Position numbers and translations under genes: made by a program
Part shown: in pieces, positions 6,006-14,899 of the stretch
Numbering within the stretch: the first letter of the stretch is position 1
How the letters are laid out: each line of letters begins with the position of its first letter
DNA from: Amycolatopsis mediterranei
GTDB lineage: Bacteria; Actinomycetota; Actinomycetes; Mycobacteriales; Pseudonocardiaceae
Length of the DNA stretch: 39,787 bases
Direction of reading: 5' to 3'
NCBI RefSeq assembly: GCF_026017845.1
Contig: NZ_CP100416.1
Location: forward strand, 628 to 40,414
The notes under the pieces: model-generated
What the model was told of the DNA's origin: nothing
What the model saw: only the letters and a program-made list of their open reading frames with translations
The model's database searches: none

Positions 6006-6941
6006 ATGACAGACCTGGCGATCACGGCCTCCGGACTGCGGAAGGCCTACCAAGACAAAACCGTCCTCGACGGCGTGGACCTCGAAGTCGAGGCCGGGAC
6101 GATCTTCTCCCTGCTCGGCCCGAACGGGGCCGGCAAGACCACCACCGTCAACGTCCTCACCACTCTGACCAAGGCCGACGGCGGCACGGTTCGCGTCGCC
6201 GGGCACGACGTGGCCACCGAGGCCAAGGCCGTGCGGGCGGCGATCGGCGTCACCGGGCAGTTCGCCGCCGTTGACGAACTGCTCACCGGGCAGGAAAACC
6301 TGCAGCTGATGGTCGACCTGAACCGGGGCAGCACGAGCAAGAAAACCGTCGCCGAGCTGCTGGAACGCTTCGACCTCACCGAGGCGGCGCGCAAGCCCGC
6401 GTCGACCTACTCCGGGGGCATGCGCCGGAAGCTCGACCTCGCCATGACGCTCGTCGGCCGTCCGCGGATCATCTTCCTCGACGAGCCGACGACCGGCCTC
6501 GACCCGCGCAGCCGCCGGACCATGTGGGCCATCATCCGCGACCTCGTCGCCGATGGGGTGACCGTCTTCCTCACCACCCAGTACCTCGAAGAGGCCGACC
6601 AGCTCGCCGACCGCATCGCCGTGCTCGACCAGGGCCGGCTGGTCGCCCAGGGCACGGCCGACGAACTGAAGCGCCGGATTCCCGGCACCCACGTCCGGCT
6701 CCGGTTCACCACCGCCGGCGAGCTCGACGCGGCCGCCCGGATCCTCCCCGAGGCCGGCCGCGACGACGAGGCCATGGCCCTGCGGGTGCCCAGCGACGGC
6801 GGCACGAAATCGCTCCGGTCCCTTTTGGACAGACTCGACGAATACGCGCTCAGCGCCGAAGAGCTCTCCGTCCACACCCCCGATCTCGACGACGTCTTCC
6901 TCGCCCTGACGGGCCGCGCCACGGAGGTTCCCGCGAAATGA
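6006..6941 (+). CDS. DrrA-type ABC transporter ATP-binding subunit
   Basis: This protein of 311 residues energises export by the membrane partner encoded next. Visible motifs are Walker A GPNGAGKTT (from 38), Q-loop region near VTGQF (82-86), signature YSGGMRRKL (135-143), Walker B IIFLDEP (155-161) and switch region TTQYLEEAD, where Gln replaces the usual His as in DrrA proteins. A C-terminal domain of about 90 residues ends DDVFLALTG, typical of the daunorubicin-resistance class. ATG 6006 is chosen over an upstream ORF extension because it follows the promoter and matches family starts. Its stop overlaps the next start (ATGA). The SARP operator lies directly upstream. The exported compound is unknown. 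Confidence 0.92.
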   Translation: MTDLAITASGLRKAYQDKTVLDGVDLEVEAGTIFSLLGPNGAGKTTTVNVLTTLTKADGGTVRVAGHDVATEAKAVRAAIGVTGQFAAVDELLTGQENLQLMVDLNRGSTSKKTVAELLERFDLTEAARKPASTYSGGMRRKLDLAMTLVGRPRIIFLDEPTTGLDPRSRRTMWAIIRDLVADGVTVFLTTQYLEEADQLADRIAVLDQGRLVAQGTADELKRRIPGTHVRLRFTTAGELDAAARILPEAGRDDEAMALRVPSDGGTKSLRSLLDRLDEYALSAEELSVHTPDLDDVFLALTGRATEVPAK

Positions 6942-7681
6942 AGTCCCACTCGATCGTCATGCTGCGCCGCAACTTCAAGCACATCGCCCGGAATCCGGTT
7001 TCCGTCTTCAACGCGGTCCTGATGCCGATCGTGATCATGCTGATGTTCGTCTACATGTTCGGGGACGCGTTCAGCGTCGGCGTGGACTACGTCGACTACG
7101 CGACGCCGGGGCTGATGCTGCTGGCCGTCTGCTACGGGCTCGGTGCCACCGCGACCGCCGTCAACTCCGACATGACCAAGGGCATCATCAACCGTTTCAA
7201 GGTCATGGACGTTTCCCGCGGCGCGGTGCTGACCGGGCACGTCGTCGCCAGTGTGCTGACCAACCTGGTCGCCATCGCGGCCCTGCTCGGCGTCGCCTTC
7301 CTGCTCGGGTTCGAGCCGGCGGCGAACCTCCTCGACTGGCTCGGGGCGCTCGGCGTCGTCATGCTGCTCGGGTTCGCGACCGGCTGGCTCACGATCGCGC
7401 TGGGGCTGGCGGCGAAAACCCCGGAAACGGCGGGCTTGGCGTCGGTGCCGCTGGTCATGCTCCCGTTCTTCAGCAGCGCGATCGTCCCCGCGGACAAGAT
7501 GGGCCCCGGTCTCAAGCAGTTCGCCGAGTACCAGCCGTTCACGCCGATCATCGAGACCCTGCGCGGGCTGCTCAACGGCTCGCCGGCCACCGGCACCCTG
7601 CTCGTCGCGCTCGGCTGGTGCGTCGGGATCGCCGTTGTCGGCTACCTGTGGGCTTCGTCCACGTTCAAGAAGCGAGCGTGA
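6938..7681 (+). CDS. DrrB-type ABC-2 transporter permease
   Basis: The 247 residues have the ABC-2 layout: a cytoplasmic N-terminus with MLRRNFKHIARNPVS, then about six membrane segments, the first LMPIVIMLMFVYMFG, and the family block FFSSAIVPADKMGPGLKQFA before the last helix. It would form the membrane channel for the upstream ATPase and export a hydrophobic compound or drug. The ATG (6938) lies inside the stop region of drrA (4-bp overlap), implying coupled translation. Its last 17 bases overlap the end of the convergent SARP gene, so the two transcripts are antisense at their 3' ends. Confidence 0.9.
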   Translation: MKSHSIVMLRRNFKHIARNPVSVFNAVLMPIVIMLMFVYMFGDAFSVGVDYVDYATPGLMLLAVCYGLGATATAVNSDMTKGIINRFKVMDVSRGAVLTGHVVASVLTNLVAIAALLGVAFLLGFEPAANLLDWLGALGVVMLLGFATGWLTIALGLAAKTPETAGLASVPLVMLPFFSSAIVPADKMGPGLKQFAEYQPFTPIIETLRGLLNGSPATGTLLVALGWCVGIAVVGYLWASSTFKKRA

Positions 7682-10600
7682 CCGCGGCCAGCTCCGGCCA
7701 GCTCGCTTCCGATCCCGCCCGCGTCGCCTCGGTGAACCCCACGTCACCGAGGCGGCTTCGGGTGGTCTCCTCGATCCGGGCGACATCCGGGTGCGACCGG
7801 TCCGGCAGGCCCCGGACACCCGCGCTCGCTCCCAGCAACCGCGCGGCCTGCTCGTCCTGGCCGGTGCGCAGCGCGAGGTCCGCGAGGCCGACGAGGACCT
7901 GCGAGATCGTCAGCGGGTGTCCCGTCTCGGTCGCCGCGTCGAACGCCGCCGCGCGGTGCTCGCGGGCTTCGCCGACGTCCTCGGCGAGGTAACCGAGCAG
8001 GTCCCGGACCACCGCCTGGACGTTCGCGCGCTGGGCGTCGTCGCCCATCTCCGTCGTCGCGACCTCGAGCTGGTGACGCGCTTGGGCGGTGTCGCCGCTC
8101 CAGCGCGCGAGTTCCGCCTTGGCCAGCGCCAGCTCGGCCAGCGCGTTCGGCCAGGCCACCCGTTCGGCGGCCAGCTGGGCTTCGGCCAAGGCGGCCGCGC
8201 TCGCCTTCTCGTCGTCCAGCAGCCAGTACAGCTGGGCCTGCCGCGACCGCATCCGGACGACGTCCTCGAGGGCGCCGACCTCGGTCACGACCTCGACGGC
8301 CTGCTCGTAGTACTTGCACGCTTCCCCGAACTCGCCGCGCACGGCGATGCGGTCCGCCAGCTCGGTCAGGGCGAACGACGTGCCCCACCGCTCGCCGAGC
8401 GAGCAGAACTCGGCGACCGCCGTCTCGAGGAGTGCGTCCGCGGCCTGGTCGCCGTGGCCGAACTGGATGCGCATCTTTCCCAGCTGCAACCGGGCCACCG
8501 CGCGCACCCACGGGTCTTCGTCGGCGAGCAGGGGTTCGAACGCCGACAGCGCCGCGTCCGGCCCGTGCAGCAGGCGCTCCAGGGAGCCGGCGAACCGCAA
8601 CGCCAGCCGCGGGTTTTCGACCCGCAGGCTGATCTCGTGCGCCTTGCGGATCCACTCCTCCGCGCGGTACTCGTCGCTCTGCTGCCCGGCCGTCACGAAC
8701 TGGACCACGAACGTGTAGACCACTCCGCGGATCTCGTCCGGCACCTCGCCGGGCACGGCTGTCGCCGCCATGACCAGCTCGTTGCCCTCCGCCCGGTGCC
8801 CGGCGAGCCACCAGTACCAGCCGGCGGTCGCCGCGAGCCGCATCGCCTCCGCCGCTTCGCCCGCCGCCAGGGCTCCGCGCATCGCCGCGGTGAGGTTGTC
8901 GTGCTCCGCCTCGAGCGTGGCGAGCCACCTCAGCTGCTCGGCGCGGCGCAGGTGCGGCTCCGCCGTCTCGGCGAGTTCGGTGAAGTACGCGAGATGGGCG
9001 CGCCGGGCGAGGTCCGTCTCGCCCGCCTCCGCGAGCCGCTGCCTGGCGTATTCCTTGATGGTGCCGAGCATGCGGTAGCGCGGTGCCTCGTCGCCCACGA
9101 TGACCACCAGCGACTTCTCGGTCAACGCGGTCAGGAGGTCGAGCACCTCGGCCGAGTCGTCGCCGCAGACCCGCTCGGCCGCCTCCAGGCTCGCCCCGCC
9201 GGAGAACACCGAGAGCCGGCGCAGCACGACGCGTTCGGCGTCGGAGAGCAGTTCCCAGCTCCAGTCGATCACCGCGCGCAGCGTCCGGTGCCGCGGGAGC
9301 GCGGTCCGGCTGCCGCCGGTGAGCAGGCGGAACCGGTCGTCGAGCCGGTGGGCGAGCTGGTCGAGCGACATCGTGCGCAGGCGCGCCGCCGCGAGCTCGA
9401 TGGCCAGCGGCATCCCGTCCAGCGCGCGGCAGACGCGCGCCAGGGTGCGGGCGTCCACCGCGAGGTCCTTGCGCACCGCGCCGGCCCGGTCCCGCAGCAG
9501 CCGGACGGCCGGAGCGGACTCGATTTCGGCGGGATCCGCGTTCTCCGCGGGCACGACCAGGGGCGCGACCTGCCACAGCGCCTCGCCGGTGATGCCGAGC
9601 GGTTCCCGGCTCGTCGCGAGGATCCGCAGCCGGCGGCACTCCCCGAGCACCCGGTGCGCGAACGCCGCCGCGGCCTCGATGACGTGCTCGCAGTTGTCCA
9701 GGATCAGCAGTATCGAACGTTCGCGCAGAGCGGCGATGACCCGGTCCGTCGGCTCGGCGTCCGGTGCCTCGCCGACGAGCGAGTCGCGGAGCTTGAGCGC
9801 GCCGAGCGTCGCCTGGGCCACGTCGTCGCTCGCGCCGATCCCGGCCAGCTCGACCAGCCACGCGCCGTCCGGCAGGTCGCCGAGCAGCGTGCGCGCGGTT
9901 TCCGTGGCCTGCCTGGTCTTCCCCGAACCGCCCGGGCCGATCAGCGTGGTGAGCCGGTGTTCGGCGATGAGCTCGCGGACCGCGGTGACCTCGGCGTCCT
10001 TGCCGACGTAGCTGGTCAGCTCGGCCCGCAGGTTCGTCTTCCGGCTCTCCTCCCGGCGCCCCAGCTCGCCGCGCAGCAGCGCGACGTGCACTTCGGACAG
10101 CTCCGGCGACGGGTCGACGCCAAGCGAGTCGGCCAGGGTTTCCCGGGTGCGCTCGTACACGAGCAGCGCTTCGGTGTCGCGGCCGGTCGCGACGAGCGCA
10201 CGCATCAACGCGGCGACCAGCCGTTCCCGCATCGGGTGCGCGGCGACCAGGTCGGTCAGCTCGGTGACCAGCTCCGCGCCGTGGCCGAGCCGGGTTTCCG
10301 CGTCGAACCGGTCCTCCAAGGCGGCCAGGCGCAGCCCTTCGAGCCGGGTGACCGCCGCTTCGAACGCCGCGCTTTCCGGCAGTTCGACGTCCTGCATGGC
10401 AGGACCGCGCCAAAGGGCGAGTGCCTCGCGCAGCCGTCGCGGATCGTCTTCCTGACGAGCCTGGCCCACGAGCCGCTCGAAGCGCACGGCGTCGACGTCC
10501 TCGGGGGCCACCACCAGCCGGTAGCCGGTCGGCCGCCCGTCGACCGCTCCCTCGGGCAGCGCCTTGCGCAGCCGGGAAACCAAGCGCTGCAGGGCGTTCG

Positions 10601-10778
10601 GCGCTTCGGCGGGCGGGTGCTCACCCCAGATCCAGTCGACGAGCGTCCCCTTCGGGACCACTTGGCCCGGCTCGAGCGCGAGGGCGACCAGCAGCCCCCG
10701 GAGACGGGCGCCGGGCACGTCGGCGAGCACGCCGTCGGCCGTGCGCACTTCGAAGGGCCCCAGGATCCCGATCTGCAC
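7665..10778 (-). CDS. SARP/AfsR-type transcriptional regulator (winged helix, BTAD, NB-ARC, TPR)
   Basis: This 1037-residue regulator starts with an OmpR-like winged-helix domain (1-90, MQIGILGPFEVRTADG and LQRLVSRLRKAL) and a BTAD all-helical domain (97-240, VRFERLVGQAR to HVALLRGELG). It continues with an ATPase of the STAND class: Walker A GPGGSGKTR (K287), Walker B LLILDNCEH (357-365) and a GLPLA-like GMPLAIELAAARLR. The C-terminal half is TPR-like helices. SARPs activate secondary-metabolism and export genes by binding direct repeats spaced 11 bp. Such repeats lie in its own divergent intergenic region and upstream of drrA. The ATPase and TPR part probably senses a ligand or a modified state, as in AfsR. 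It is convergent with drrB and divergent from the P450. Confidence 0.92.
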   Translation of the reverse strand: MQIGILGPFEVRTADGVLADVPGARLRGLLVALALEPGQVVPKGTLVDWIWGEHPPAEAPNALQRLVSRLRKALPEGAVDGRPTGYRLVVAPEDVDAVRFERLVGQARQEDDPRRLREALALWRGPAMQDVELPESAAFEAAVTRLEGLRLAALEDRFDAETRLGHGAELVTELTDLVAAHPMRERLVAALMRALVATGRDTEALLVYERTRETLADSLGVDPSPELSEVHVALLRGELGRREESRKTNLRAELTSYVGKDAEVTAVRELIAEHRLTTLIGPGGSGKTRQATETARTLLGDLPDGAWLVELAGIGASDDVAQATLGALKLRDSLVGEAPDAEPTDRVIAALRERSILLILDNCEHVIEAAAAFAHRVLGECRRLRILATSREPLGITGEALWQVAPLVVPAENADPAEIESAPAVRLLRDRAGAVRKDLAVDARTLARVCRALDGMPLAIELAAARLRTMSLDQLAHRLDDRFRLLTGGSRTALPRHRTLRAVIDWSWELLSDAERVVLRRLSVFSGGASLEAAERVCGDDSAEVLDLLTALTEKSLVVIVGDEAPRYRMLGTIKEYARQRLAEAGETDLARRAHLAYFTELAETAEPHLRRAEQLRWLATLEAEHDNLTAAMRGALAAGEAAEAMRLAATAGWYWWLAGHRAEGNELVMAATAVPGEVPDEIRGVVYTFVVQFVTAGQQSDEYRAEEWIRKAHEISLRVENPRLALRFAGSLERLLHGPDAALSAFEPLLADEDPWVRAVARLQLGKMRIQFGHGDQAADALLETAVAEFCSLGERWGTSFALTELADRIAVRGEFGEACKYYEQAVEVVTEVGALEDVVRMRSRQAQLYWLLDDEKASAAALAEAQLAAERVAWPNALAELALAKAELARWSGDTAQARHQLEVATTEMGDDAQRANVQAVVRDLLGYLAEDVGEAREHRAAAFDAATETGHPLTISQVLVGLADLALRTGQDEQAARLLGASAGVRGLPDRSHPDVARIEETTRSRLGDVGFTEATRAGSEASWPELAAVTLAS

Positions 10779-10803
10779 GCGGCCGATCTTGCCACGGGCG
10801 GCG

Positions 10804-10848
10804 GTGTCCGAGGCGTGTCAGGCCCGTGTCAGCCCGCTCGGCGATCGT
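10804..10848 (+). promoter_or_regulatory. SARP-type operator triplet and promoter of the P450 gene
   Basis: GTGTC occurs at 10804, 10815 and 10826, exactly 11 bp apart; the last two read GTGTCAG. A -10-like GATCGT lies at 10843-10848, 17 bp after the start of the last repeat, the same offset as upstream of drrA. The region is 97 bp long and shared with the divergent SARP gene, so it may also serve autoregulation. Confidence 0.75.
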
Positions 10849-10875
10849 CGTCGGCACACCACGAAAGGAAAGCCG

Positions 10876-12096
10876 ATGAGCCAGACCGTCGACGTCCCGC
10901 ACGGACTCCCCATGGACCGCGACGCGGGCCCCTTCGACCCGCCGAGCGCCCTCACCCGGCTGCGCGACACGCGCCCGGTCAGCCCGCTGGTGTTCCCCGA
11001 CGGGCACGAGGGCTGGCTCGTCACCGGCTATGAAGAGGTCCGGCAGCTGATGGCCGACACGCGATTCAGCTCCCGCCTGGACCTCGACGTCATCCACGTG
11101 CCGTACGAGACCGGCATGCCCGCCGCCACCGAGCCGTCGCCGCAGCTGCCGGGCATGTTCATCGCCATGGACCCGCCGGACCACAGCCGGCTGCGCCGCA
11201 AGCTCACCGGCGCCTTCACCGTCAAGCGGATGAAGCAGCTCGAGGAGCACATCGCCGACGTCGTCGAGCGGCAGCTGGACCACCTGGCGCGGCTGGCCCC
11301 GCCGGTCGACCTGGTCAGGGAGTTCGCGCTTCCGGTGCCCTCGCTGGTGATCTGTGAGCTGCTCGGCGTGCCCTACGCGGATCGGGACAGCTTCCAGGCG
11401 AACTCCGCCCAGTTCATGGTCCGCGAGCAGCCGCTCGAGCAGAAGATGGGCGCGTACATCGCGCTCAACACCTACCTCACCGAACTCGTCACGAACAAGC
11501 GAGCCGACCCCGGCGAGGACATCCTCTCCGACCTGGCCCGCCACGACGACCTGACCATCGAAGAGCTGACCGGCGCGGCGTTCCTGCTGCTGCTCGCGGG
11601 CCACGAGACGACGGCCAACATGCTGTCGCTGGGCACGTTCGCGCTGCTGCAGCACCCCGGGCAGTGCGCGGAACTGCGCGCCGACGCGGAACTGCTGCCC
11701 GGCGCGGTGGAAGAACTACTGCGCTACCTGTCCGTGGCCGACATCTTCTTCCGCTACGCCACGGAGGACCTCGAGCTCGGCGGCGAAACGATCACCAAGG
11801 GCTCGACGGTCGTCGTCTCGCTGCTGGCGGCCAACCACGACCCCCGGCGCTTCGAAAACCCCGGCACGCTGGACATCCACCGCAACGCCCGCGGCCTCCT
11901 GTCCTTCGGCCACGGCGTCCACCAGTGCCTCGGCCAGCAGCTGGCCCGCATCGAGATGCGCGCCGGCTTCGAAGGCCTGCTGCGCCGCTTCCCGACGCTG
12001 GCGCTGGCCGTCCCGGCCGAGGAGGTGAAGCTGCGCACGGACATGAACATCTACGGCGTCCACGCGCTGCCGGTCACGTGGACCGCAGGAAGCTGA
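10876..12096 (+). CDS. Cytochrome P450
   Basis: The 406-residue enzyme is of bacterial class I type and uses ferredoxin and a reductase to insert oxygen into a substrate. Motifs are I-helix AGHETT (241-246), ExxR as EELLR (279-283), and heme loop FGHGVHQCLGQQLAR with Cys351 as thiolate ligand. AMDPPDHSRLRRKL (98-110) is the conserved C-helix region. No signal or anchor is present, so it is soluble. ATG 10876 follows AAAGGAA by a normal distance. It is divergent from the SARP gene and carries the same operator type as drrAB. It may modify or detoxify a compound handled by the DrrAB pump. The FprA-like reductase elsewhere in the window could serve as electron donor, but nothing links them. Confidence 0.95.
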   Translation: MSQTVDVPHGLPMDRDAGPFDPPSALTRLRDTRPVSPLVFPDGHEGWLVTGYEEVRQLMADTRFSSRLDLDVIHVPYETGMPAATEPSPQLPGMFIAMDPPDHSRLRRKLTGAFTVKRMKQLEEHIADVVERQLDHLARLAPPVDLVREFALPVPSLVICELLGVPYADRDSFQANSAQFMVREQPLEQKMGAYIALNTYLTELVTNKRADPGEDILSDLARHDDLTIEELTGAAFLLLLAGHETTANMLSLGTFALLQHPGQCAELRADAELLPGAVEELLRYLSVADIFFRYATEDLELGGETITKGSTVVVSLLAANHDPRRFENPGTLDIHRNARGLLSFGHGVHQCLGQQLARIEMRAGFEGLLRRFPTLALAVPAEEVKLRTDMNIYGVHALPVTWTAGS

Positions 12097-13471
12097 GCAC
12101 CGCGTCCCTCCCCGCGTGGCCGCGCTCGCGGTTCTGGATCGAATGCGACTCGCCCGGCACGATCACCAACCGGCCGCGCGGGGCCCGGGCCGCTTCCTCG
12201 CGCGCCCACTCCATCGGCGTCGAGAGGTCCCGGTCGCCGTTCAGCAACAGCACCGGGACGTCCGGCAGCCGCGAAGCCGGGTTCGACGCCGGGCGTTCCG
12301 CCGGCCACGGGAGGCAGCTCTGGATGAACCCCTGCTGCGTGGCCACGCCGGTCGTGTACGGCCAGGTCGCCGACGCCGGAAGCGTGCGGGCGGCCAGGGA
12401 CAGCAACGGCTGTCGGAGCGGGAGCGGTGTCGCCGCGGAGCCCCACGGGAAGCGCTGGTCCGCGCACAGCGTCGCCGCGTGGAGGCCGGCACTGAACGCT
12501 GCCGGGTCGTCGCCACCGGACTTGTAGGCCTCCAGAAGATCGTCGAGGTGGGCCGGGGTGCCGTTGCGGGCTTCGTGGAGGGCACCGATGATGTCGCCCG
12601 CGGCCGGGTTGCGGTACGTCGAGTCGGCGAATTCGTACGACACCACCGTGTCGAAGATCCGCACGCCGTCCGCCGTGCCGCGGTGGCGGACCACCCATGC
12701 CATGTCCTCGGCCGGGTCGAAACCGCAGGCCGGCGCCACCGCGCACGCCGCGCGCAGCACGCGCGCCTCCGCCGTCAGCCCCGTCAGGTACAGCGAGGCC
12801 GACGCCGTCGCGTGGTGCGGCAGCACCGAATCGAGGATCACCTTGCCGACGTGATCCGGGTGGGCGATCGCGTACCGAGCTGCCGTGAAGGAGCCGTACG
12901 AAACGCCGTCGACGACCAGCTTCGGCACGCCCAGTGCCTGCCGGAGCTGGTCGAAATCCGCCACGCTCTGGTCGGTCGAATACAGCGGTGCCGTGTTGCC
13001 GAGGATGCGCGCGCACTCCTGCACCGCGCCGGCCGACGGGGTCGCGATGTCCGAACTGCCCATCTCCGCCTGCAGGCCGGGACACCGCAACGCCCCCGAC
13101 GGCCCGGTACCGCGCTGGTCGAGCATCACGATCCGGTAGTCCTGCGCGACTTCCGGCAGCCGCTGCTTGGCGATCCGGGTGATGGTGCCGACGCCGCCCT
13201 GCCCGGGGCCGCCGGTGAGGAACAGCAGGACGCCCTTGGGCGCGGTCGCGTTGTCCGCGGTCGCCACGGGCAGGGCGAGCGTGCCGGGCACGCGGCCGGT
13301 GTGGTCGAGCGGGACGGTCAGGGTCGAGCACGTGAAGCCCGGCTGTCCGGGACACGGGTGTGGATCCGCCAGTGCCGGTCGTCCCCCAGGACGCGCGTCG
13401 GCCGTGGCCACACCCCCGAGTGCGGCGGTCAGCGCCAGGACCAGCCCGGCGGTCAGCATCTTCGAGCGCAT
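12074..13471 (-). CDS. Secreted alpha/beta-hydrolase, TAP-like (tripeptidyl aminopeptidase family)
   Basis: The 465-residue protein begins with a signal peptide (MRSKMLTAGLVLALTAALGG, cleavage near ATA-DA). The hydrolase core has the oxyanion loop FLTGGPGQGG (84-93), the MLDQRGTG block, nucleophile elbow GVSYGS (Ser191), acid within NGDRD (Asp413 or Asp415) and His443 in GESHS. This matches the SlpD/SlpE-like proline or tripeptidyl aminopeptidases of Streptomyces, exported enzymes that trim N-terminal peptides. Start 13471 is preferred because the signal peptide follows at once; an in-frame start at 13507 adds 12 residues and neither has a strong ribosome site. Its 3' end overlaps the P450 gene by 23 bp (convergent). 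Confidence 0.88.
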   Translation of the reverse strand: MRSKMLTAGLVLALTAALGGVATADARPGGRPALADPHPCPGQPGFTCSTLTVPLDHTGRVPGTLALPVATADNATAPKGVLLFLTGGPGQGGVGTITRIAKQRLPEVAQDYRIVMLDQRGTGPSGALRCPGLQAEMGSSDIATPSAGAVQECARILGNTAPLYSTDQSVADFDQLRQALGVPKLVVDGVSYGSFTAARYAIAHPDHVGKVILDSVLPHHATASASLYLTGLTAEARVLRAACAVAPACGFDPAEDMAWVVRHRGTADGVRIFDTVVSYEFADSTYRNPAAGDIIGALHEARNGTPAHLDDLLEAYKSGGDDPAAFSAGLHAATLCADQRFPWGSAATPLPLRQPLLSLAARTLPASATWPYTTGVATQQGFIQSCLPWPAERPASNPASRLPDVPVLLLNGDRDLSTPMEWAREEAARAPRGRLVIVPGESHSIQNRERGHAGRDAVLSFLRST

Positions 13472-13526
13472 GGGTGCATCATGCGCACACCGGCGCGGAA
13501 CCCGCATACCCCCGAAAGGGCGGCCG

Positions 13527-14165
13527 TCACGGCCAGAGGCGCTCGCGGACCCAGCCGTCGCCGGCCTTCCGGTACCGCAGCCGCACGTGCCGCCGGTCGT
13601 GACTGGCCTGCCAGAACTCGGCTTCGTCCGGGTCGACGAGGTAGCGCGTCCACGTTTCCGGGGCCACGTCCGGGTTCTCCTCGACCCAGCGCTCCGCTTC
13701 CGCGGCCGCCGCGTCGAGATCCGCCGGATCGTGCAGCACCTGGGACTGGTGCCCGATGAACGCCTCGACGCGGGACGCCGGCGGCCGGGCTAGGAAGTCC
13801 GCCGCCGACACCTCGGGTGCGGCGGGGGAGACCGGGCCGCGCAACCGGACCTGCCGGCCGCGGCCGGGCCAGAAGAACGTCAACGCGGCGCGTGGGTCCT
13901 TGCGCAGCTGCAGCCCCTTCGGGCTTTCCGAGCTGGTCGCGACCGCCCAGCCACCCGCGCCGACGTCCTTGAGGACGACCACGCGCGCATCGGGCGCGCC
14001 GTCGGCATCCACTGTGGACAACGTGACGGCGTGCGGCGCCAGGACGTGCTCGCCGGCTTCGGTCAGCCACTCGAGGAACAACGCCTGCGGGTCCGGCGGC
14101 GCTGTTTCCGGCTTGAACACCGGGAGTTCTTCGGGGAACGACGGCCAGCCGCGCACCTGCACCAT
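13527..14165 (-). CDS. pdxH: Pyridoxamine 5'-phosphate oxidase (PdxH-like)
   Basis: Length is 212 residues, normal for PdxH. FMN-binding and dimer signatures are visible: PDARVVVLKDVGAGGWAVAT (58-77), SPKGLQLRKDPRAALTFFW (81-99) and the C-terminal motif VRLRYRKAGDGWVRERLWP. The last resembles the PdxH C-terminal signature ending RL-P. PdxH oxidises pyridoxine or pyridoxamine phosphate to pyridoxal phosphate with FMN and oxygen. The middle region (residues 130-180) is less typical, so a PdxH-like flavin oxidase with another substrate cannot be excluded. Its ATG lies one base after the stop of the preceding hypothetical gene, so the two form an operon. Confidence 0.8.
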   Translation of the reverse strand: MVQVRGWPSFPEELPVFKPETAPPDPQALFLEWLTEAGEHVLAPHAVTLSTVDADGAPDARVVVLKDVGAGGWAVATSSESPKGLQLRKDPRAALTFFWPGRGRQVRLRGPVSPAAPEVSAADFLARPPASRVEAFIGHQSQVLHDPADLDAAAAEAERWVEENPDVAPETWTRYLVDPDEAEFWQASHDRRHVRLRYRKAGDGWVRERLWP

Positions 14166-14166
14166 G

Positions 14167-14817
14167 TCAGTAACCGTACGGACCCTGCTGGGGTGCGTGC
14201 CCCGGCGGTGGGTAGACCGGCGGCTGCGGACCGGCCGGGCCGGCGTACGGCGGGGGCGGTACCTGCGGCGCCGGCGCGGGCATCGGGTGCTGCGGTTGCT
14301 GCTGCGCCTGCTGCCACTGGACCTGCTGGTAGACCTCGGCGGGCTGCGGGAAGCAGTACGTCAGCTTCGCGTTGACCGAGCCCTGCATCGCCGCGCCCCA
14401 GAGCTTGCCGCCGACGAACGCGTACAGCTGCCCGGCGGAGAGGTCCACCGCGACCATCCGCGTCTCGCCGCCGAACTGGTTGCCCGACTTCGCCGACGCG
14501 GCCTGCGCGGCGTCCGGGTACACGCGGCCGCCGACGAGCCCGGCGATCACGACGGACCCCGCCGTCCAGCCCATGGTGCCGGTCAGGTTCGCGCGGGCGT
14601 GCTGCGTCGCGCGGCCGGTGAAGTCGTACAGCGCCGCGGCGCTGACCTCCGGGACGGCGGCGGCGATCACGCAGTAGTTCATCGTCGTGAGCAGGACCTG
14701 CTCGGTGAACAGCCCGACGACGGCCGTGGCGGGCCCGATCTGCACGGAGTTCAGCCGGCCACCGGCCCGCTGGATGCGCTCGGCCATCGCGCCGAGGTAC
14801 TGCTCGGGGGTGAGCAC
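14167..14817 (-). CDS. Hypothetical protein with Gln/Pro-rich C-terminus
   Basis: I do not recognise this 216-residue protein. Residues 1-150 form a compact alanine/glycine/valine-rich domain (VVGLFTEQVLLTTMNYCVIA, GWTAGSVVIAGLVGGRVYPD) whose two hydrophobic stretches could be membrane segments or a buried core. The remainder is low complexity: a QQxQWQQAQQQ tract, then proline-rich PQVPPPPYAGPAGPQPPVYP ending PYGY. Such tails are common on actinobacterial membrane or envelope proteins. The start is GTG 14817 with a weak ribosome site. The gene lies one base upstream of pdxH, and the lipoprotein gene is divergent. Confidence 0.7.
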   Translation of the reverse strand: MLTPEQYLGAMAERIQRAGGRLNSVQIGPATAVVGLFTEQVLLTTMNYCVIAAAVPEVSAAALYDFTGRATQHARANLTGTMGWTAGSVVIAGLVGGRVYPDAAQAASAKSGNQFGGETRMVAVDLSAGQLYAFVGGKLWGAAMQGSVNAKLTYCFPQPAEVYQQVQWQQAQQQPQHPMPAPAPQVPPPPYAGPAGPQPPVYPPPGHAPQQGPYGY

Positions 14818-14899
14818 CCGGACATCGTCGCACGCCCGGTGGTCAAGGCGATGTCAGCCAGCGGTTTTCACACATGCTTCGTGGTTGACTGTCCGCGCT

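Noticed and set aside
7635..11033. Plus-strand ORF of 1132 codons
   Set aside because: It is the antisense shadow of the SARP gene, a typical effect of high GC at third codon positions; composition is Arg/Gly/Pro rich without domains.
5954..12096. Full secondary-metabolite gene cluster around the P450
   Set aside because: A SARP, an exporter and one P450 are present, but no polyketide, peptide, terpene or other core synthase; flanking genes are unrelated.
14013..14021. TGTGGACAA, a DnaA box on the minus strand inside pdxH
   Set aside because: A single copy in coding sequence, encoded by ordinary codons, with no partner box nearby.
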